Origin: Algoriphagus winogradskyi | GTDB lineage: Bacteria; Bacteroidota; Bacteroidia; Cytophagales; Cyclobacteriaceae | Direction: 5' to 3' | DNA length: 64,000 nt | Assembly: GCF_900182815.1 (NCBI RefSeq) | Contig: NZ_FXUA01000001.1 | Location: forward strand, 124,001-188,000 | Part shown: positions 25,731-34,753 of the stretch, in pieces | How the letters are laid out: each line of letters starts with the position of its first letter | Position numbering within the stretch: position 1 is the stretch's first letter | The notes under the pieces: model-generated | Databases searched by the model: none | What the model was told of the DNA's origin: nothing | The model's input: the letters and a program-made list of their open reading frames with translations, nothing else | Program-made: the position numbers and the translations under genes

Positions 25731-26725
25731 GGAATCAAAACGATTTTACCCATTTGCTTCCCATCTCGCATTCGATCAAAAGCCTCTTCAGCTTGATCAA
25801 ACTTGAAAACCTGATCTATGATTGGTTGTATTTTTTTCTCGTTGACAAATGAAACCATATTCATAAAGTCCAGATCTGAACCCATCGTGGTTCCCATTAT
25901 TTTGAGCTGGTTCCAAAAGATTTTTCGAGCTTCCAACTTAGTAGGATTGCCAAGAGTAGCTCCGTAAAAAACAATTTTCCCACCTGGTTTTGCAACTTGA
26001 ATCAGATGATTTAACGTATCGCCTACAGCTCCATCTATGATCAAATCAAAGCCATCGGTATCTTCATTAGCTTTTGTTATCCAATTGTGATCCAAATAAT
26101 TAAAGGTATTTGAAACACCCAAAGCTTTAGCTTTCTCTAGTTTCTCAGGACTGCTACTGCTTGTGGACACATTCGCGCCAAGAGCCATTCCAAACTGTAC
26201 TGCAAACTGAGCTACTCCTCCACCAAACCCAGTAACCAATAAGTTCTCTCCGGGCTGAATCTCACCTTGGTAGGTAAGTGCCCTGAATGCTGTTAATCCT
26301 GCAAGTGGCAAAGCCGCGGCTTCTTCCCATGTCAAATGTGCTGGTTTGGAGTAAAGTCGATCTACGGGAACAATTATAGATTCAGCCAAAGTCCCATTTC
26401 TTGGCATACCCAAAATCTCAAAAGAAGCACTTTGGACCTTTTGATTATCACCCCAATTTAACGCTGGATTAATAATTACTTCTTTCTGTAAAAGCTCATA
26501 ATCAACACCCTCTCCTATCTCACTCACTATTCCAGCTCCATCCGAACCTAGAATTACACCATCTCTTAGGTTTGGATATAAACCTTGCCTACACCATTCA
26601 TCCCGGTGATTTAACGCAGCAGCTTTAATCAGCACCCGTGCTTCTCCCGGAAGCAAATTTCTGGTCTGAACTTCGGTCAGTAATAGTTTTGATGATTGAG
26701 AGCTATTTAGAGTTAGTGCTTTCAT
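25727..26725 (-). CDS. Zinc-type alcohol dehydrogenase-like (quinone oxidoreductase) protein
   Basis: Medium-chain dehydrogenase/reductase superfamily. An N-terminal GroES-like domain (about 1-130, with AALNHRDEWCRQGLYP and GSDGAGIVSEIG) precedes a Rossmann NADP(H) domain with VTGFGGGVAQFAVQFG (about 163-178). Catalytic zinc-ligand cysteines are not evident, so a zinc-free quinone oxidoreductase or enoyl-reductase-like reaction is more likely. The substrate is unknown. It is 121 nt downstream of dnaB on the same strand. Confidence 0.85.
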   Translation of the reverse strand: MKALTLNSSQSSKLLLTEVQTRNLLPGEARVLIKAAALNHRDEWCRQGLYPNLRDGVILGSDGAGIVSEIGEGVDYELLQKEVIINPALNWGDNQKVQSASFEILGMPRNGTLAESIIVPVDRLYSKPAHLTWEEAAALPLAGLTAFRALTYQGEIQPGENLLVTGFGGGVAQFAVQFGMALGANVSTSSSSPEKLEKAKALGVSNTFNYLDHNWITKANEDTDGFDLIIDGAVGDTLNHLIQVAKPGGKIVFYGATLGNPTKLEARKIFWNQLKIMGTTMGSDLDFMNMVSFVNEKKIQPIIDQVFKFDQAEEAFDRMRDGKQMGKIVLIP

Positions 26726-26755
26726 AGGATTATAATATGTTTTTAAGAGGTCAGA

Positions 26756-26781
26756 CAGCCTGTCCCGATTTTTCTTCGGGA
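26756..26781. repeat. CAGCCTGTCC hairpin fragment
   Basis: CAGCCTGTCC (26756-26765) overlaps a small hairpin TCCCGA...TTCGGGA (26763-26781). The same ten bases occur at 59653-59662, again followed by a CGGGAG-ended segment. This may be a fragment of the same dispersed family; the match is short. Confidence 0.3.
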
Positions 26782-26846
26782 GAATCTCGCAATTATAACC
26801 ACCCCAGTCTGTATGTCTTTCTCGTCGTACTCGATTTTATACGGTA

Positions 26847-28427
26847 TTAAAATGCATCTTCTGAGTTATTTCTATTTAAAAGATCTTCACCATCATCACT
26901 GTTTGCCTTGCTTTGAAGCTTAATCGTATTCCCAGAGTCAAACTCAGAAATCCCACTTGATTGGGCAGCAAATGTAGGTCTGTAAACAGCATTTCCACCT
27001 TGTGGATCTTGCATATTACCAAACCCATCCAAATCCTGAAACTTAGTGTATCTACCGATAAACCTCAATCTTACTGTATCCAAAGAACCGTTTCTGTGCT
27101 TGGCGATAATTACTTCTCCAACTCCCTGAGTGGAATTCCCATCTTCATCCTCGGTGATCCCATAATATTCAGGACGGTAAAGGAACATAACCATATCGGC
27201 ATCCTGCTCGATGGCTCCCGATTCCCTCAAATCCGAAAGCTGTGGTCTTTTATCTCCACCTCTGGTTTCCACCGCTCTGGATAGCTGTGAAAGTGCAATT
27301 ACTGGAACCTCAAGCTCCTTAGCGATTTTCTTAAGGGCTCGGGAAATACTCGCAATTTCCTGCTCTCGGTTACCTCCTCCGCCACTTTTGGAGTCACCAG
27401 ACATCAGTTGCAAGTAATCAATTACAATCATCTGAATATCGTGCTGAGCTTTTAGTTTTCTACATTTTGCACGAAGCTCAAGTATAGATAGCGCAGGCGT
27501 ATCATCTACGAAAAGTGGCGCTTTGGAAAGCTTGGCAGTCTTGTGAACCAATTGTGCCCACTCATGGTCTGCAAGTGTTCCTTTTTTGATTTTTTCAGAG
27601 TCCAATTCAGCTTCAGATGAAATAAGACGATTCACCAACTGAACAGAGGACATCTCCAGGGAGAAAATAGCTACAGGGCGACTGTGATCCACGGCTGCAT
27701 TTCTTAAAACTGAAAGTACAAAGGCCGTTTTACCCATCGCAGGTCGAGCTGCAATAATTACCAAATCTGATTTTTGCCAACCAGAAGTAACACGATCTAA
27801 GGCCGTCAAACCAGAAGGAACACCCGTCAGACCATCTTTTTGTCCTTTTCTGGCTTCCAGCTCTATAATCGCCTCGCGCATGATGGACTTCATGTCGGAG
27901 TAATTTTTCCGGATATTCTTTTCAGATATCTCAAAAAGATTTTGCTCCATTTTATCCAGTAACTCAAAAACATCCGTAGTCTCCTCGTAAGCATCTTTTT
28001 GAATATCAGAAGCGATCCGGATCATTTCACGCTTGATAGATTGCTCTGTGATAATCCTTGCGTGGTATTCAATATTGGCAGCAGAAGCTACTTTGGAGGT
28101 CAGTTCAGTCACATAAAAAGCGCCTCCGGCAATCTCCAAGGTGCCACTTTTGCGAAGCTGAGAAGTAACTGTTAGCAAATCTATAGGCTGGCTTTCTGTA
28201 AACAGATCGAGAATTGCCTGAAAAATAACCTGATGAGAGTCTTTGTAGAAACTCTCAACCTTCAAAATATCAATCACATTGGTCAACGCATCTTTCTCCA
28301 GCATCAGCGCACCAAGTACAGCCTCCTCAAGATCAATGGCTTGCGGCGGAACTTTCCCTAGCATAGAAGAATTTTGATGAGTTGGCTTATTTCTGGTGAT
28401 ACGGGGATTGCTGCTTTTCTCGGTCAT
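26847..28427 (-). CDS. dnaB: Replicative DNA helicase DnaB
   Basis: Hexameric replicative helicase that unwinds DNA ahead of the polymerase. The N-terminal helical domain (about 30-150, PPQAIDLEEAVLGALMLEKDA) is joined by a linker to the RecA-like domain, with Walker A AARPAMGKTAF near residue 230, Walker B-type MIVIDYLQLMSG and the conserved SQLSRAVETRGGDKRPQLSDLRESGAIEQDADMVMFLYRPEYY region (split here by description only). I chose the ATG at 28427 because the 25 residues upstream in frame look unlike any DnaB N-terminus. No intein interrupts it. Confidence 0.94.
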   Translation of the reverse strand: MTEKSSNPRITRNKPTHQNSSMLGKVPPQAIDLEEAVLGALMLEKDALTNVIDILKVESFYKDSHQVIFQAILDLFTESQPIDLLTVTSQLRKSGTLEIAGGAFYVTELTSKVASAANIEYHARIITEQSIKREMIRIASDIQKDAYEETTDVFELLDKMEQNLFEISEKNIRKNYSDMKSIMREAIIELEARKGQKDGLTGVPSGLTALDRVTSGWQKSDLVIIAARPAMGKTAFVLSVLRNAAVDHSRPVAIFSLEMSSVQLVNRLISSEAELDSEKIKKGTLADHEWAQLVHKTAKLSKAPLFVDDTPALSILELRAKCRKLKAQHDIQMIVIDYLQLMSGDSKSGGGGNREQEIASISRALKKIAKELEVPVIALSQLSRAVETRGGDKRPQLSDLRESGAIEQDADMVMFLYRPEYYGITEDEDGNSTQGVGEVIIAKHRNGSLDTVRLRFIGRYTKFQDLDGFGNMQDPQGGNAVYRPTFAAQSSGISEFDSGNTIKLQSKANSDDGEDLLNRNNSEDAF

Positions 28428-28752
28428 AGAACAAATGTATTGTGAAAAAGGCAAGAGTTTTGAACAACTTCTGCCAGAGTTATCAACATTTAAACTCCTC
28501 AATAACCAAGCCTCGAAGAGAAAATCAACCTATTATTTATTCCAGAAATCCCGCCTCATTTCCGATTATTAGAGATTAATTCAGACTCTCAGGTAGTTGC
28601 ATTCATTGGAATAATAAACCCAAAATCTGTTTAATTAACCCGTCAAAATTCAATAACCAAATAAAATCTTTTGAATTAGAATTGCTATGCCCCTAAGCTG
28701 CCAATAATTATTTTTAAGTTTGGAGTGTAATTCCCACTCCTTATTTTACCCA
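28428..28752. other. 325-nt divergent intergenic region dnaB / mpl
   Basis: AT-rich region between divergent dnaB and mpl. The only feature I can support is the TAnnTTTG box before mpl at 28715-28722, plus a similar TACATTTG on the minus strand at 28432-28439 that lies very close to the dnaB start. No gene or RNA was recognised. Confidence 0.5.
28715..28722 (+). promoter_or_regulatory. TAnnTTTG box before mpl
   Basis: TAAGTTTG matches the Bacteroidota -7 consensus exactly and leaves a leader of about 25 nt before the ATG at 28753. An upstream in-frame start at 28720 would overlap this box, so the ATG is preferred. Confidence 0.4.
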
Positions 28753-30108
28753 ATGAATAAATATCACTTTATAGCCGTCGGTGGAGCAGTGATGCACAAT
28801 CTAGCCTTAGCTCTGGTTCAAAAAGGCTATCAGGTCACTGGTTCAGATGATGAAATCTATGAACCTTCACGTACACGATTAGAAAAAGCCGGCATTTTAC
28901 CTGCTGAATATGGCTGGTTTCCCGAGAAAATCACTGCTGATTTAGAGGGTATAATTTTAGGCATGCATGCTCGCATAGATAACCCTGAGCTAGTAAAAGC
29001 CCAAGAATTGGGAATTCCTGTATACTCTTTTCCAGAATTCATTTTCAATCAAAGCCAGAATAAAAAGCGGGTCATCGTAGCTGGCTCTCATGGAAAGACC
29101 TCTATTACTTCAGTGATTTTGCACGTACTGAAAAATCAAAATGTAGATTTTGATTACTTGGTAGGTGCCCAGATCGAAGGTTTTGATTTGATGGTGAAAC
29201 TATCAGATGCACCAGTAATCATTATAGAAGGTGATGAATACCTTACTTCCCCCCTAGACCGAACGCCGAAGTTCTTCCATTACAAACATGACATTGCTTT
29301 GGTGAGCGGAATAGCCTGGGATCATTACAATGTGTTCCCTGACTTCAACGAGTATAAAGAGCAGTTTAGTAAATTGATGAATCTGACTCCTGATTCTGGG
29401 GAGTTAATTTATTGCGAAGCTGATCCTTTGGTGAAGGAAGCTGCTGAGAAAAGCACAATTTCAGCCAAGAAAACTCCTTATAAAGCTCATCCAGCAATTA
29501 TCAAAGATGGAAAGACCTTTTTGCAAACAGATATTGGTTTAATTCCAATTTATATTTTTGGAGAGCACAATCTGCAAAACCTTCAAGGTGCTATGGATAT
29601 TTGCCTAGCCTTGGGATTGACGAAGGAGGAGTTCTACGAAAGCATTCAGACTTTTAAAGGTGCGGCAAAACGTCAGGAACTATTGATGGAAACAGCTAAC
29701 TCAAGTCTATTCCGGGACTTTGCCCATGCACCATCTAAATTGAAAGCAACCGTATCTGCCGTAAAAACTCAATTCCCTGAAAGAAGACTGATTGCTGTAC
29801 AGGAATTACATACGTATTCCTCTCTGAACAAGGAGTTTTTGCCAAATTATGCCAAATCAATGGAAGCTGCTGATCTGGCAATTGTGTATCTTGATCCTCA
29901 TGCTGTAGCTTTGAAAAAGCTAGAGTTGATGGATGAAAACACGTTAAGAGAAGGCTTCCAGCGATCAGATTTAAAATTATTTACAGATAGCAAAAGCCTG
30001 AAAGAATTCCTTTTGGCGCAAGACTATACAAATTCCAACCTACTTTTGATGAGTTCAGGATCCTACGACAAAATGGATCTGGAGCCGATTAAAGCTAAAT
30101 TTAAATAA
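28753..30108 (+). CDS. mpl: Mpl-type UDP-MurNAc peptide ligase
   Basis: Mur-ligase family enzyme resembling Mpl, which reattaches recycled murein tripeptide to UDP-MurNAc in peptidoglycan recycling. The N-terminal Rossmann domain begins HFIAVGGAVMHNLALAL. The central ATPase domain holds the P-loop AGSHGKTSIT (about residues 107-116), and the C-terminal domain includes FRDFAHAPSKLKAT (about 325-338), the Mur HxP region. Length 451 aa fits. The exonuclease gene follows 2 nt after the stop, so they are likely one transcript. Confidence 0.9.
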   Translation: MNKYHFIAVGGAVMHNLALALVQKGYQVTGSDDEIYEPSRTRLEKAGILPAEYGWFPEKITADLEGIILGMHARIDNPELVKAQELGIPVYSFPEFIFNQSQNKKRVIVAGSHGKTSITSVILHVLKNQNVDFDYLVGAQIEGFDLMVKLSDAPVIIIEGDEYLTSPLDRTPKFFHYKHDIALVSGIAWDHYNVFPDFNEYKEQFSKLMNLTPDSGELIYCEADPLVKEAAEKSTISAKKTPYKAHPAIIKDGKTFLQTDIGLIPIYIFGEHNLQNLQGAMDICLALGLTKEEFYESIQTFKGAAKRQELLMETANSSLFRDFAHAPSKLKATVSAVKTQFPERRLIAVQELHTYSSLNKEFLPNYAKSMEAADLAIVYLDPHAVALKKLELMDENTLREGFQRSDLKLFTDSKSLKEFLLAQDYTNSNLLLMSSGSYDKMDLEPIKAKFK

Positions 30109-30110
30109 CC

Positions 30111-30914
30111 ATGCAGTTAAACCTGAAGAATTCCGTTGCATTTTTTGATCTGGAAGCTACTGGAATCAACATCTCTACAGACAGAATCGTGGAGATTTCC
30201 ATTGTGAAAGTGAAGCCTGATGGAGGTCAGGAAATCTATACCAAAAAGATCAATCCTACTATTCCCATTCCTTTGGAATCCTCCCTCATCCATGGCATTT
30301 ATGATAAGGATGTGAAGGATGAAAAAACTTTTAAGGATTTGGCTAGAGAGATCTATCAGTTCATCGGCCAGTCCGATTTGGCAGGCTTTAACGTCCTAAA
30401 ATATGATATCCCGCTTCTGGTTGAAGAATTTCTGAGAGCTGGAATTGAGTTTGACTTAGATAAGAGAAACCTTCTGGATGCGCAGAAGATCTTTTTCATG
30501 ATGGAAAAAAGAAATCTGACTGCAGCTTACAAATTCTACTGTGGCAGAACACTTGAAAATGCCCACAGTGCCGAAGCTGATACTTTGGCTACACTTGACG
30601 TATTCAAAGCCCAAATAGAGCGCTACGTAGGTGAGGAAATGGAAGATCTCCAAGGCAACAAATTGGGAGTCATCGAAAATGATATGAAGAAACTTCATGA
30701 TCTCCTCAATGAGAAAATGGTAGATCTAGCCGGAAGATTTGTATTCAATAACGAGGGTGTGGAAGTTTTCAACTTCGGCAAGCAAAAAGGAACTCCGGTA
30801 ACCCAAGTCCTGAAAGATGAGCCGGGATATTACGATTGGATGATGCGCGGTGATTTCCCACTGGATACGAAACGAAAACTTACTCAGATCAAACTGAGAG
30901 GATTTAACCAATAA
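30111..30914 (+). CDS. DEDDh 3'-5' exonuclease (DnaQ-like)
   Basis: Exonuclease of the DnaQ/RNase T superfamily. Catalytic acidic residues are in FFDLEATG (Asp13, Glu15), LAGFNVLKYDIPLL (Asp near 103) and AHSAEADTLAT (His near 152, Asp near 157). The C-terminal extension (about 190-267) has FGKQKGTPV...YYDWMMRGDFP, a short domain often found on bacterial DnaQ-like or ExoX-type nucleases. Probably acts in DNA repair or proofreading; which one cannot be told. It is cotranscribed with mpl and closed by a bidirectional terminator. Confidence 0.88.
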   Translation: MQLNLKNSVAFFDLEATGINISTDRIVEISIVKVKPDGGQEIYTKKINPTIPIPLESSLIHGIYDKDVKDEKTFKDLAREIYQFIGQSDLAGFNVLKYDIPLLVEEFLRAGIEFDLDKRNLLDAQKIFFMMEKRNLTAAYKFYCGRTLENAHSAEADTLATLDVFKAQIERYVGEEMEDLQGNKLGVIENDMKKLHDLLNEKMVDLAGRFVFNNEGVEVFNFGKQKGTPVTQVLKDEPGYYDWMMRGDFPLDTKRKLTQIKLRGFNQ

Positions 30915-30947
30915 CAAAAAACCCGGAGGTGACTCCGGGTTTTTTGT
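30915..30947. terminator. Bidirectional terminator
   Basis: ACCCGGAG GTGA CTCCGGGT with A residues on the left and T residues on the right. It serves both the exonuclease (+) and the convergent small lipoprotein gene (-). Confidence 0.85.
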
Positions 30948-31312
30948 TACTTTGAATAGATCGTTTTCAATTTGATAGATTGGTCTATAAACTCATCGTA
31001 AGTCAATCCTAAATCAGCTAATGCAAGATCTCCATTGCAATTGTAAATTGCAGGTGGACTCGCGCTCAAATTATCCTGAAGCAGGATATAGACCGAAGAA
31101 CTATATTTCATTAATTCTACCGCGTAATAGCCTCCAGGTTGCACTTCTGCCTTAGCTACAAATTGGTCGAGCCAGACAAAATCAGCTTTGTCACTATTGT
31201 CACAAGCAAAAAGAATTTCATCCAACGAGTACTCTACACGGGTAAGTTTTTCTTCCTCACATCCTGCTAATACAAAGGTCAGCCCACAAAAAACAAGGAC
31301 CGGCTTATTCAT
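30947..31312 (-). CDS. Small hypothetical lipoprotein
   Basis: A 121-aa protein with a signal peptide ending in a lipobox, LAGC (cysteine 18), followed by EEEK, so it is probably an outer- or inner-membrane lipoprotein. The mature part contains two more cysteines (CDNS and YNCNG). No domain recognised. Monocistronic, convergent with the exonuclease through a shared terminator. Confidence 0.7.
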   Translation of the reverse strand: MNKPVLVFCGLTFVLAGCEEEKLTRVEYSLDEILFACDNSDKADFVWLDQFVAKAEVQPGGYYAVELMKYSSSVYILLQDNLSASPPAIYNCNGDLALADLGLTYDEFIDQSIKLKTIYSK

Positions 31313-31367
31313 CTTTATATAGTTTAAATTGACTTAACTACTCTATTAAATTGAGGTAACCTAAAAA

Positions 31368-31394
31368 AAAAAAACGGACCTAAGCCCGTTTTTA
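31368..31394 (-). terminator. Possible terminator after M48 lipoprotein
   Basis: On the minus strand AAACGG GCTTAGGT CCGTTT is a 6-bp stem followed by a long T run. The stem is short, so confidence is moderate. Confidence 0.5.
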
Positions 31395-31414
31395 AATCAA
31401 AATATCTCTTGAGT

Positions 31415-32206
31415 CTACTCTTTGTAAAACTTCAATGCCTCAGGCATATGTTTATTGAGCTTGTCAATTCTTGTCTGTGATGCTGGGTGAGTAGATAGAA
31501 ACTCAGGTGGAGCTTGACCATTTTCATTGGCTAGCATTCGCTCCCAGAAGATCGGTGCCTCACGGGGATCGTATCCAGCGATAGCCATAAAAGTCAATCC
31601 TAATTCATCAGCTTCTAGCTCATGTTTTCTTGAGAAACTTAACATCCCCAATTCACCGCCAATTCCTACAGACTGTAGAAAAATCGCTTGAGTCATTGAA
31701 GGATTTTGCCCAATTGCACTTGACAACACACTCACGCCTAAATTAGCAACCATACCATTAGACATACGCTCTGCTGAGTGAGATGCCACTGCATGAGCAA
31801 TTTCATGCCCCATCACAACTGCAATACCTGTTTCAGATTGAGTTAGCGGCATTATTCCCGTGTAAAATGCTACTTTACCTCCTGGCATACACCACGCATT
31901 AACTTGATCACTTTGGAGCAAATTAAATTCCCATTCGAATGAGTTTGCTAGCTCTTGATAACCTTGGGAAGCTAAGTAGCTTTCCACTGCCTCTGCCATA
32001 CGCTTCCCCACTTTGAGAACTTTTTGCCCGTCAGCAGTATTCGTAACGACTTTATCTTCTTTTAATACCTGATCGTATTGTTCATCTACTAGTGGTTGGA
32101 TCTCTTCGTTTGAAACCAATGCAAGTTGATTCCTACCTGTTAAAGGCACTTTTGCACAGGAATAGAGTATTAATCCAGCGCAAAAAACTATTGCTATTTT
32201 TTTCAT
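31415..32206 (-). CDS. M48 family metallopeptidase, lipoprotein
   Basis: Periplasmic zinc protease of the M48 (LoiP/BepA-like) group. The ATG at 32206 gives a lipobox LILYSC (Cys17), followed by the typical AKVPLTGRNQL start. The zinc motif HEIAH is at residues 134-138 with the third ligand in ELEADELG (near 198). Family members clear misfolded outer-membrane or periplasmic proteins. Length 263 aa is normal. An in-frame start 30 nt upstream would only add charged residues before the signal peptide and is disfavoured. Confidence 0.92.
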   Translation of the reverse strand: MKKIAIVFCAGLILYSCAKVPLTGRNQLALVSNEEIQPLVDEQYDQVLKEDKVVTNTADGQKVLKVGKRMAEAVESYLASQGYQELANSFEWEFNLLQSDQVNAWCMPGGKVAFYTGIMPLTQSETGIAVVMGHEIAHAVASHSAERMSNGMVANLGVSVLSSAIGQNPSMTQAIFLQSVGIGGELGMLSFSRKHELEADELGLTFMAIAGYDPREAPIFWERMLANENGQAPPEFLSTHPASQTRIDKLNKHMPEALKFYKE

Positions 32207-32288
32207 GGTGGTTGTTTTTTTCTTCTCTAGATTCAAATTAAATACCAGAAAACAATTTTCACTACTTTAAGCTTTCGATTAAAGAAAT

Positions 32289-32795
32289 ATGAACGACAAA
32301 GAAACCCATTCTTCATTAAAGCCCGCTGCTTTAGCCTATCAAAAAAAAATGAACAATCCATTTTATTTCTGGTTTGGCATGTTGATTAAACTGCCGTCAG
32401 CGATTTTTTGGAAGTTTCGGATAAAGGAATTGGATGCAGAAAAGTGCACTGTAACCATCCCCTATACATGGAGAACACAGAATCCTTTTAACTCTATTTA
32501 CTTTGCTGCAATGGCCGGGGCAGCAGAATTAAGTACCGGTGCATTATGTCAATTGGCAATCAGCGGGTTGGGAAAATATTCCATGCTTGTGGTAGATTTT
32601 AAAGCTGAATACTTTAAAAAAGCGAATCAAAAAATCACATTTACATGTGAACAAGGACAAGAATTATTCGCTCTTCTTGCCTCTTTAAAGCCAGAAGATA
32701 CGGGAAAGTTGACAATGATATCTTCCGGTAAAAATCCACAAGGGGAAGAAGTAGCGAAATTTTATGTGACTTGGTCATTTAAGAGAAAATCTTAA
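32289..32795 (+). CDS. DUF4442 hotdog-fold thioesterase-like protein
   Basis: A 168-aa protein resembling the DUF4442 group of hotdog-fold proteins. FNSIYFAAMAGAAELSTGALC (about residues 79-99, quoted only in part by position) corresponds to the central hotdog helix, preceded by VTIPYTWRTQNP. It is presumed to act on acyl-CoA or acyl-ACP thioesters, but there is no experimental anchor. It is divergent from the M48 lipoprotein gene. Confidence 0.75.
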   Translation: MNDKETHSSLKPAALAYQKKMNNPFYFWFGMLIKLPSAIFWKFRIKELDAEKCTVTIPYTWRTQNPFNSIYFAAMAGAAELSTGALCQLAISGLGKYSMLVVDFKAEYFKKANQKITFTCEQGQELFALLASLKPEDTGKLTMISSGKNPQGEEVAKFYVTWSFKRKS

Positions 32796-32859
32796 TTATG
32801 AAGAGCCCACAGACAATGTCTTCGGATTCTAGGTGACTTAATTCCCCTCAAAAGAAAGA

Positions 32860-33591
32860 TTAATTATTCCAGCGGCTTTCTCTATCAATAAACTCACTAA
32901 GTGTAGCATAAACGCGGTCTTTGCTCCAGTCCAGAAATTCATGATAGGCATTTCCTTCATTGAATCGAATGATAATTCTATCCCACTGTGATCGCTCAAG
33001 CTGATATTTCACCATGAGATTTTGACGAATTGAATCTGATTCAACTACAGCATAATATCCGGCTCTCCTCCGCATCCACTCTTGTTTTTTCTGATATTCA
33101 CGTTCTTGTCTTGCCCGTTTGGTCAATGAGGACAAAACCCCGGCAATTGCAACTCCTCCATTCGGAGAATTAAGATATCCTGCACTTATTCCACCCTTTG
33201 TAGAAGGGGCTTTCTCCTCATCAGGATCAATAAGAGTTAATTTCCCATCCTTGAACCTAAAAGCATAAGGTTCAGATTTCACCTCAAAAGTAGGGAGAAA
33301 CCGTGCCCTGTCCTGAATTTGAAGTATTAAAAAGGTTTCTTCACCCAAAGGAAAACTTTGGTCAATAAATCCAGGGAAGGAGATTTTCAAAGTATCACCA
33401 ATGTTTCCTTTCACGGAGAAGTATCCACGTATATTGGTTATAGATGAGCTTTGAGTGCCTAGCACTTCAACTTTCACTCCTTCTAAATATGTTTTATCTG
33501 TTGCATCCAGCACATTTCCCGAATAAGTTCTCTGCGCGAGAATAGCTGGGAGGAAGGCAAAATATAAAACGACTAGGAATCTGAATTTCAT
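32860..33591 (-). CDS. Exported protein with CarboxypepD_reg-like domain
   Basis: A 243-aa exported protein. A signal peptide (1-19, ending ILAQ) is followed by a carboxypeptidase-regulatory-like beta-sandwich (about 20-95: YSGNVLDATDKTYLEGVKVE, SITNIRGYFSVKG), a domain common at the start of Bacteroidota outer-membrane and surface proteins. The C-terminal half is basic and aromatic-rich with no recognised domain. The ATG at 33591 begins the signal peptide. No TonB-dependent receptor barrel is attached. Confidence 0.8.
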   Translation of the reverse strand: MKFRFLVVLYFAFLPAILAQRTYSGNVLDATDKTYLEGVKVEVLGTQSSSITNIRGYFSVKGNIGDTLKISFPGFIDQSFPLGEETFLILQIQDRARFLPTFEVKSEPYAFRFKDGKLTLIDPDEEKAPSTKGGISAGYLNSPNGGVAIAGVLSSLTKRARQEREYQKKQEWMRRRAGYYAVVESDSIRQNLMVKYQLERSQWDRIIIRFNEGNAYHEFLDWSKDRVYATLSEFIDRESRWNN

Positions 33592-33723
33592 AAAGGCCAA
33601 AAATAAGAAGGCTTTTGGTAGCTAATGAATATATGGAAGTTAAAGAAGCTTAAGAGTAAAATCAAAAATTACTGGAAAAGTGCATCTACACATTCTTTGC
33701 TCTATTCTATTTAATTTCGCCAA

Positions 33724-34602
33724 ATGAATTTCAAGCTTACACGATTTGCCCCTACTCCCAGTGGATATTTGCATCTGGGAAATCTTTATTCGTTTTTGGT
33801 GACAAAAGCCTTGGCTGAAGAAACCGGAGCTAAGATTCTTCTAAGAATTGATGACCTGGATCGAGAGCGATATAGAACCGAGTACGTTCAGGATATTTTT
33901 GACACGCTGGATTTCATGGAAATCAGCTATGATGTGGGGCCAAAAACCGTTCAGGAATTTGAGCAAGAGTGGTCTCAGATTCATAGAATGAACAATTACT
34001 TAGAAGCGTTGGATAAGATCCGTGAAAGAAAATTGGTCTTTGCCTGTGACTGTACCCGTAAGAAGATTCAACAACTAGATTCTTCCGGTTATTATTTAGG
34101 TCATTGCCAAGTCCGAAATATACCATTGGAGCGAGCTGAAACTTGCTGGAGAATGGATACTTTCGATACCGATTTTATCAAAATCAAAACCTATTTCGAA
34201 GGGGATAAATCCTATGTACTTCCGGAAGATTCAGCCTTTTTTATTGTAAGAAAGAAAGACAAACTTCCATCATATCAATTAACTTCTGTGGTTGATGATG
34301 TGACTTATGGAGTGGATCTGATCGTAAGAGGAAATGATTTGCTAGGCTCGACTTTAGACCAACAAATAGTTGCCAACGGACTCGATCTCACCTCCTTTCA
34401 GGAAGCAATCTTTCACCATCACCAACTTTTGAAAGGACCTAAAAAGAAAAAGCTCTCCAAATCAGAAGGCGCCACTTCGATTCAGTTTCTAAGGAAAGAA
34501 GGAAAAAAGCCATCTGATATATACCAGATTTTAGGTGAGATGATAGGCTCCCAAGAACCTTGGATTGATTTTGAATCATTCAAAAAACATTTAGTAATCT
34601 AG
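33724..34602 (+). CDS. gluQ: Glutamyl-Q tRNA(Asp) synthetase
   Basis: Truncated GluRS paralogue that attaches glutamate to queuosine in tRNA(Asp). It has only the class I catalytic domain: HIGH-type motif APTPSGYLHLGNLYS (9-23), KLSKSEG loop near 244-250, and no anticodon-binding domain (292 aa versus about 470-500 in GltX). The zinc site CDC (108-110), Tyr123/124 and Cys128 is the GluQ-RS pattern. A canonical GltX is expected elsewhere in the genome. A TAATTTCG box lies just before the ATG. Confidence 0.9.
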   Translation: MNFKLTRFAPTPSGYLHLGNLYSFLVTKALAEETGAKILLRIDDLDRERYRTEYVQDIFDTLDFMEISYDVGPKTVQEFEQEWSQIHRMNNYLEALDKIRERKLVFACDCTRKKIQQLDSSGYYLGHCQVRNIPLERAETCWRMDTFDTDFIKIKTYFEGDKSYVLPEDSAFFIVRKKDKLPSYQLTSVVDDVTYGVDLIVRGNDLLGSTLDQQIVANGLDLTSFQEAIFHHHQLLKGPKKKKLSKSEGATSIQFLRKEGKKPSDIYQILGEMIGSQEPWIDFESFKKHLVI

Positions 34603-34618
34603 ACAGATTGATAAAAAA

Positions 34619-34646
34619 GAAAGCCGAAGATGTCTTCGGCTTTCTT
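34619..34646. terminator. Hairpin terminator after gluQ
   Basis: GAAAGCCGAAGA TG TCTTCGGCTTTC is a perfect 12-bp stem with a 2-nt spacer, flanked by A residues left and TTA right. It may work in both directions. Confidence 0.75.
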
Positions 34647-34753
34647 ATTGACTAATCGAATTAATTACATCAAGAGTAAAGTGATAAAAGCACTGCAGAA
34701 TTCTAAACTGAACTAGTGAATCTACTTCGGGCTTCCATCATCTGTGTTCCCGC

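Noticed and set aside
28353..28502. Longer dnaB start at 28502
   Set aside because: The extra 25 residues have no counterpart in DnaB proteins, and the ATG at 28427 begins the normal low-complexity leader before the helical domain.
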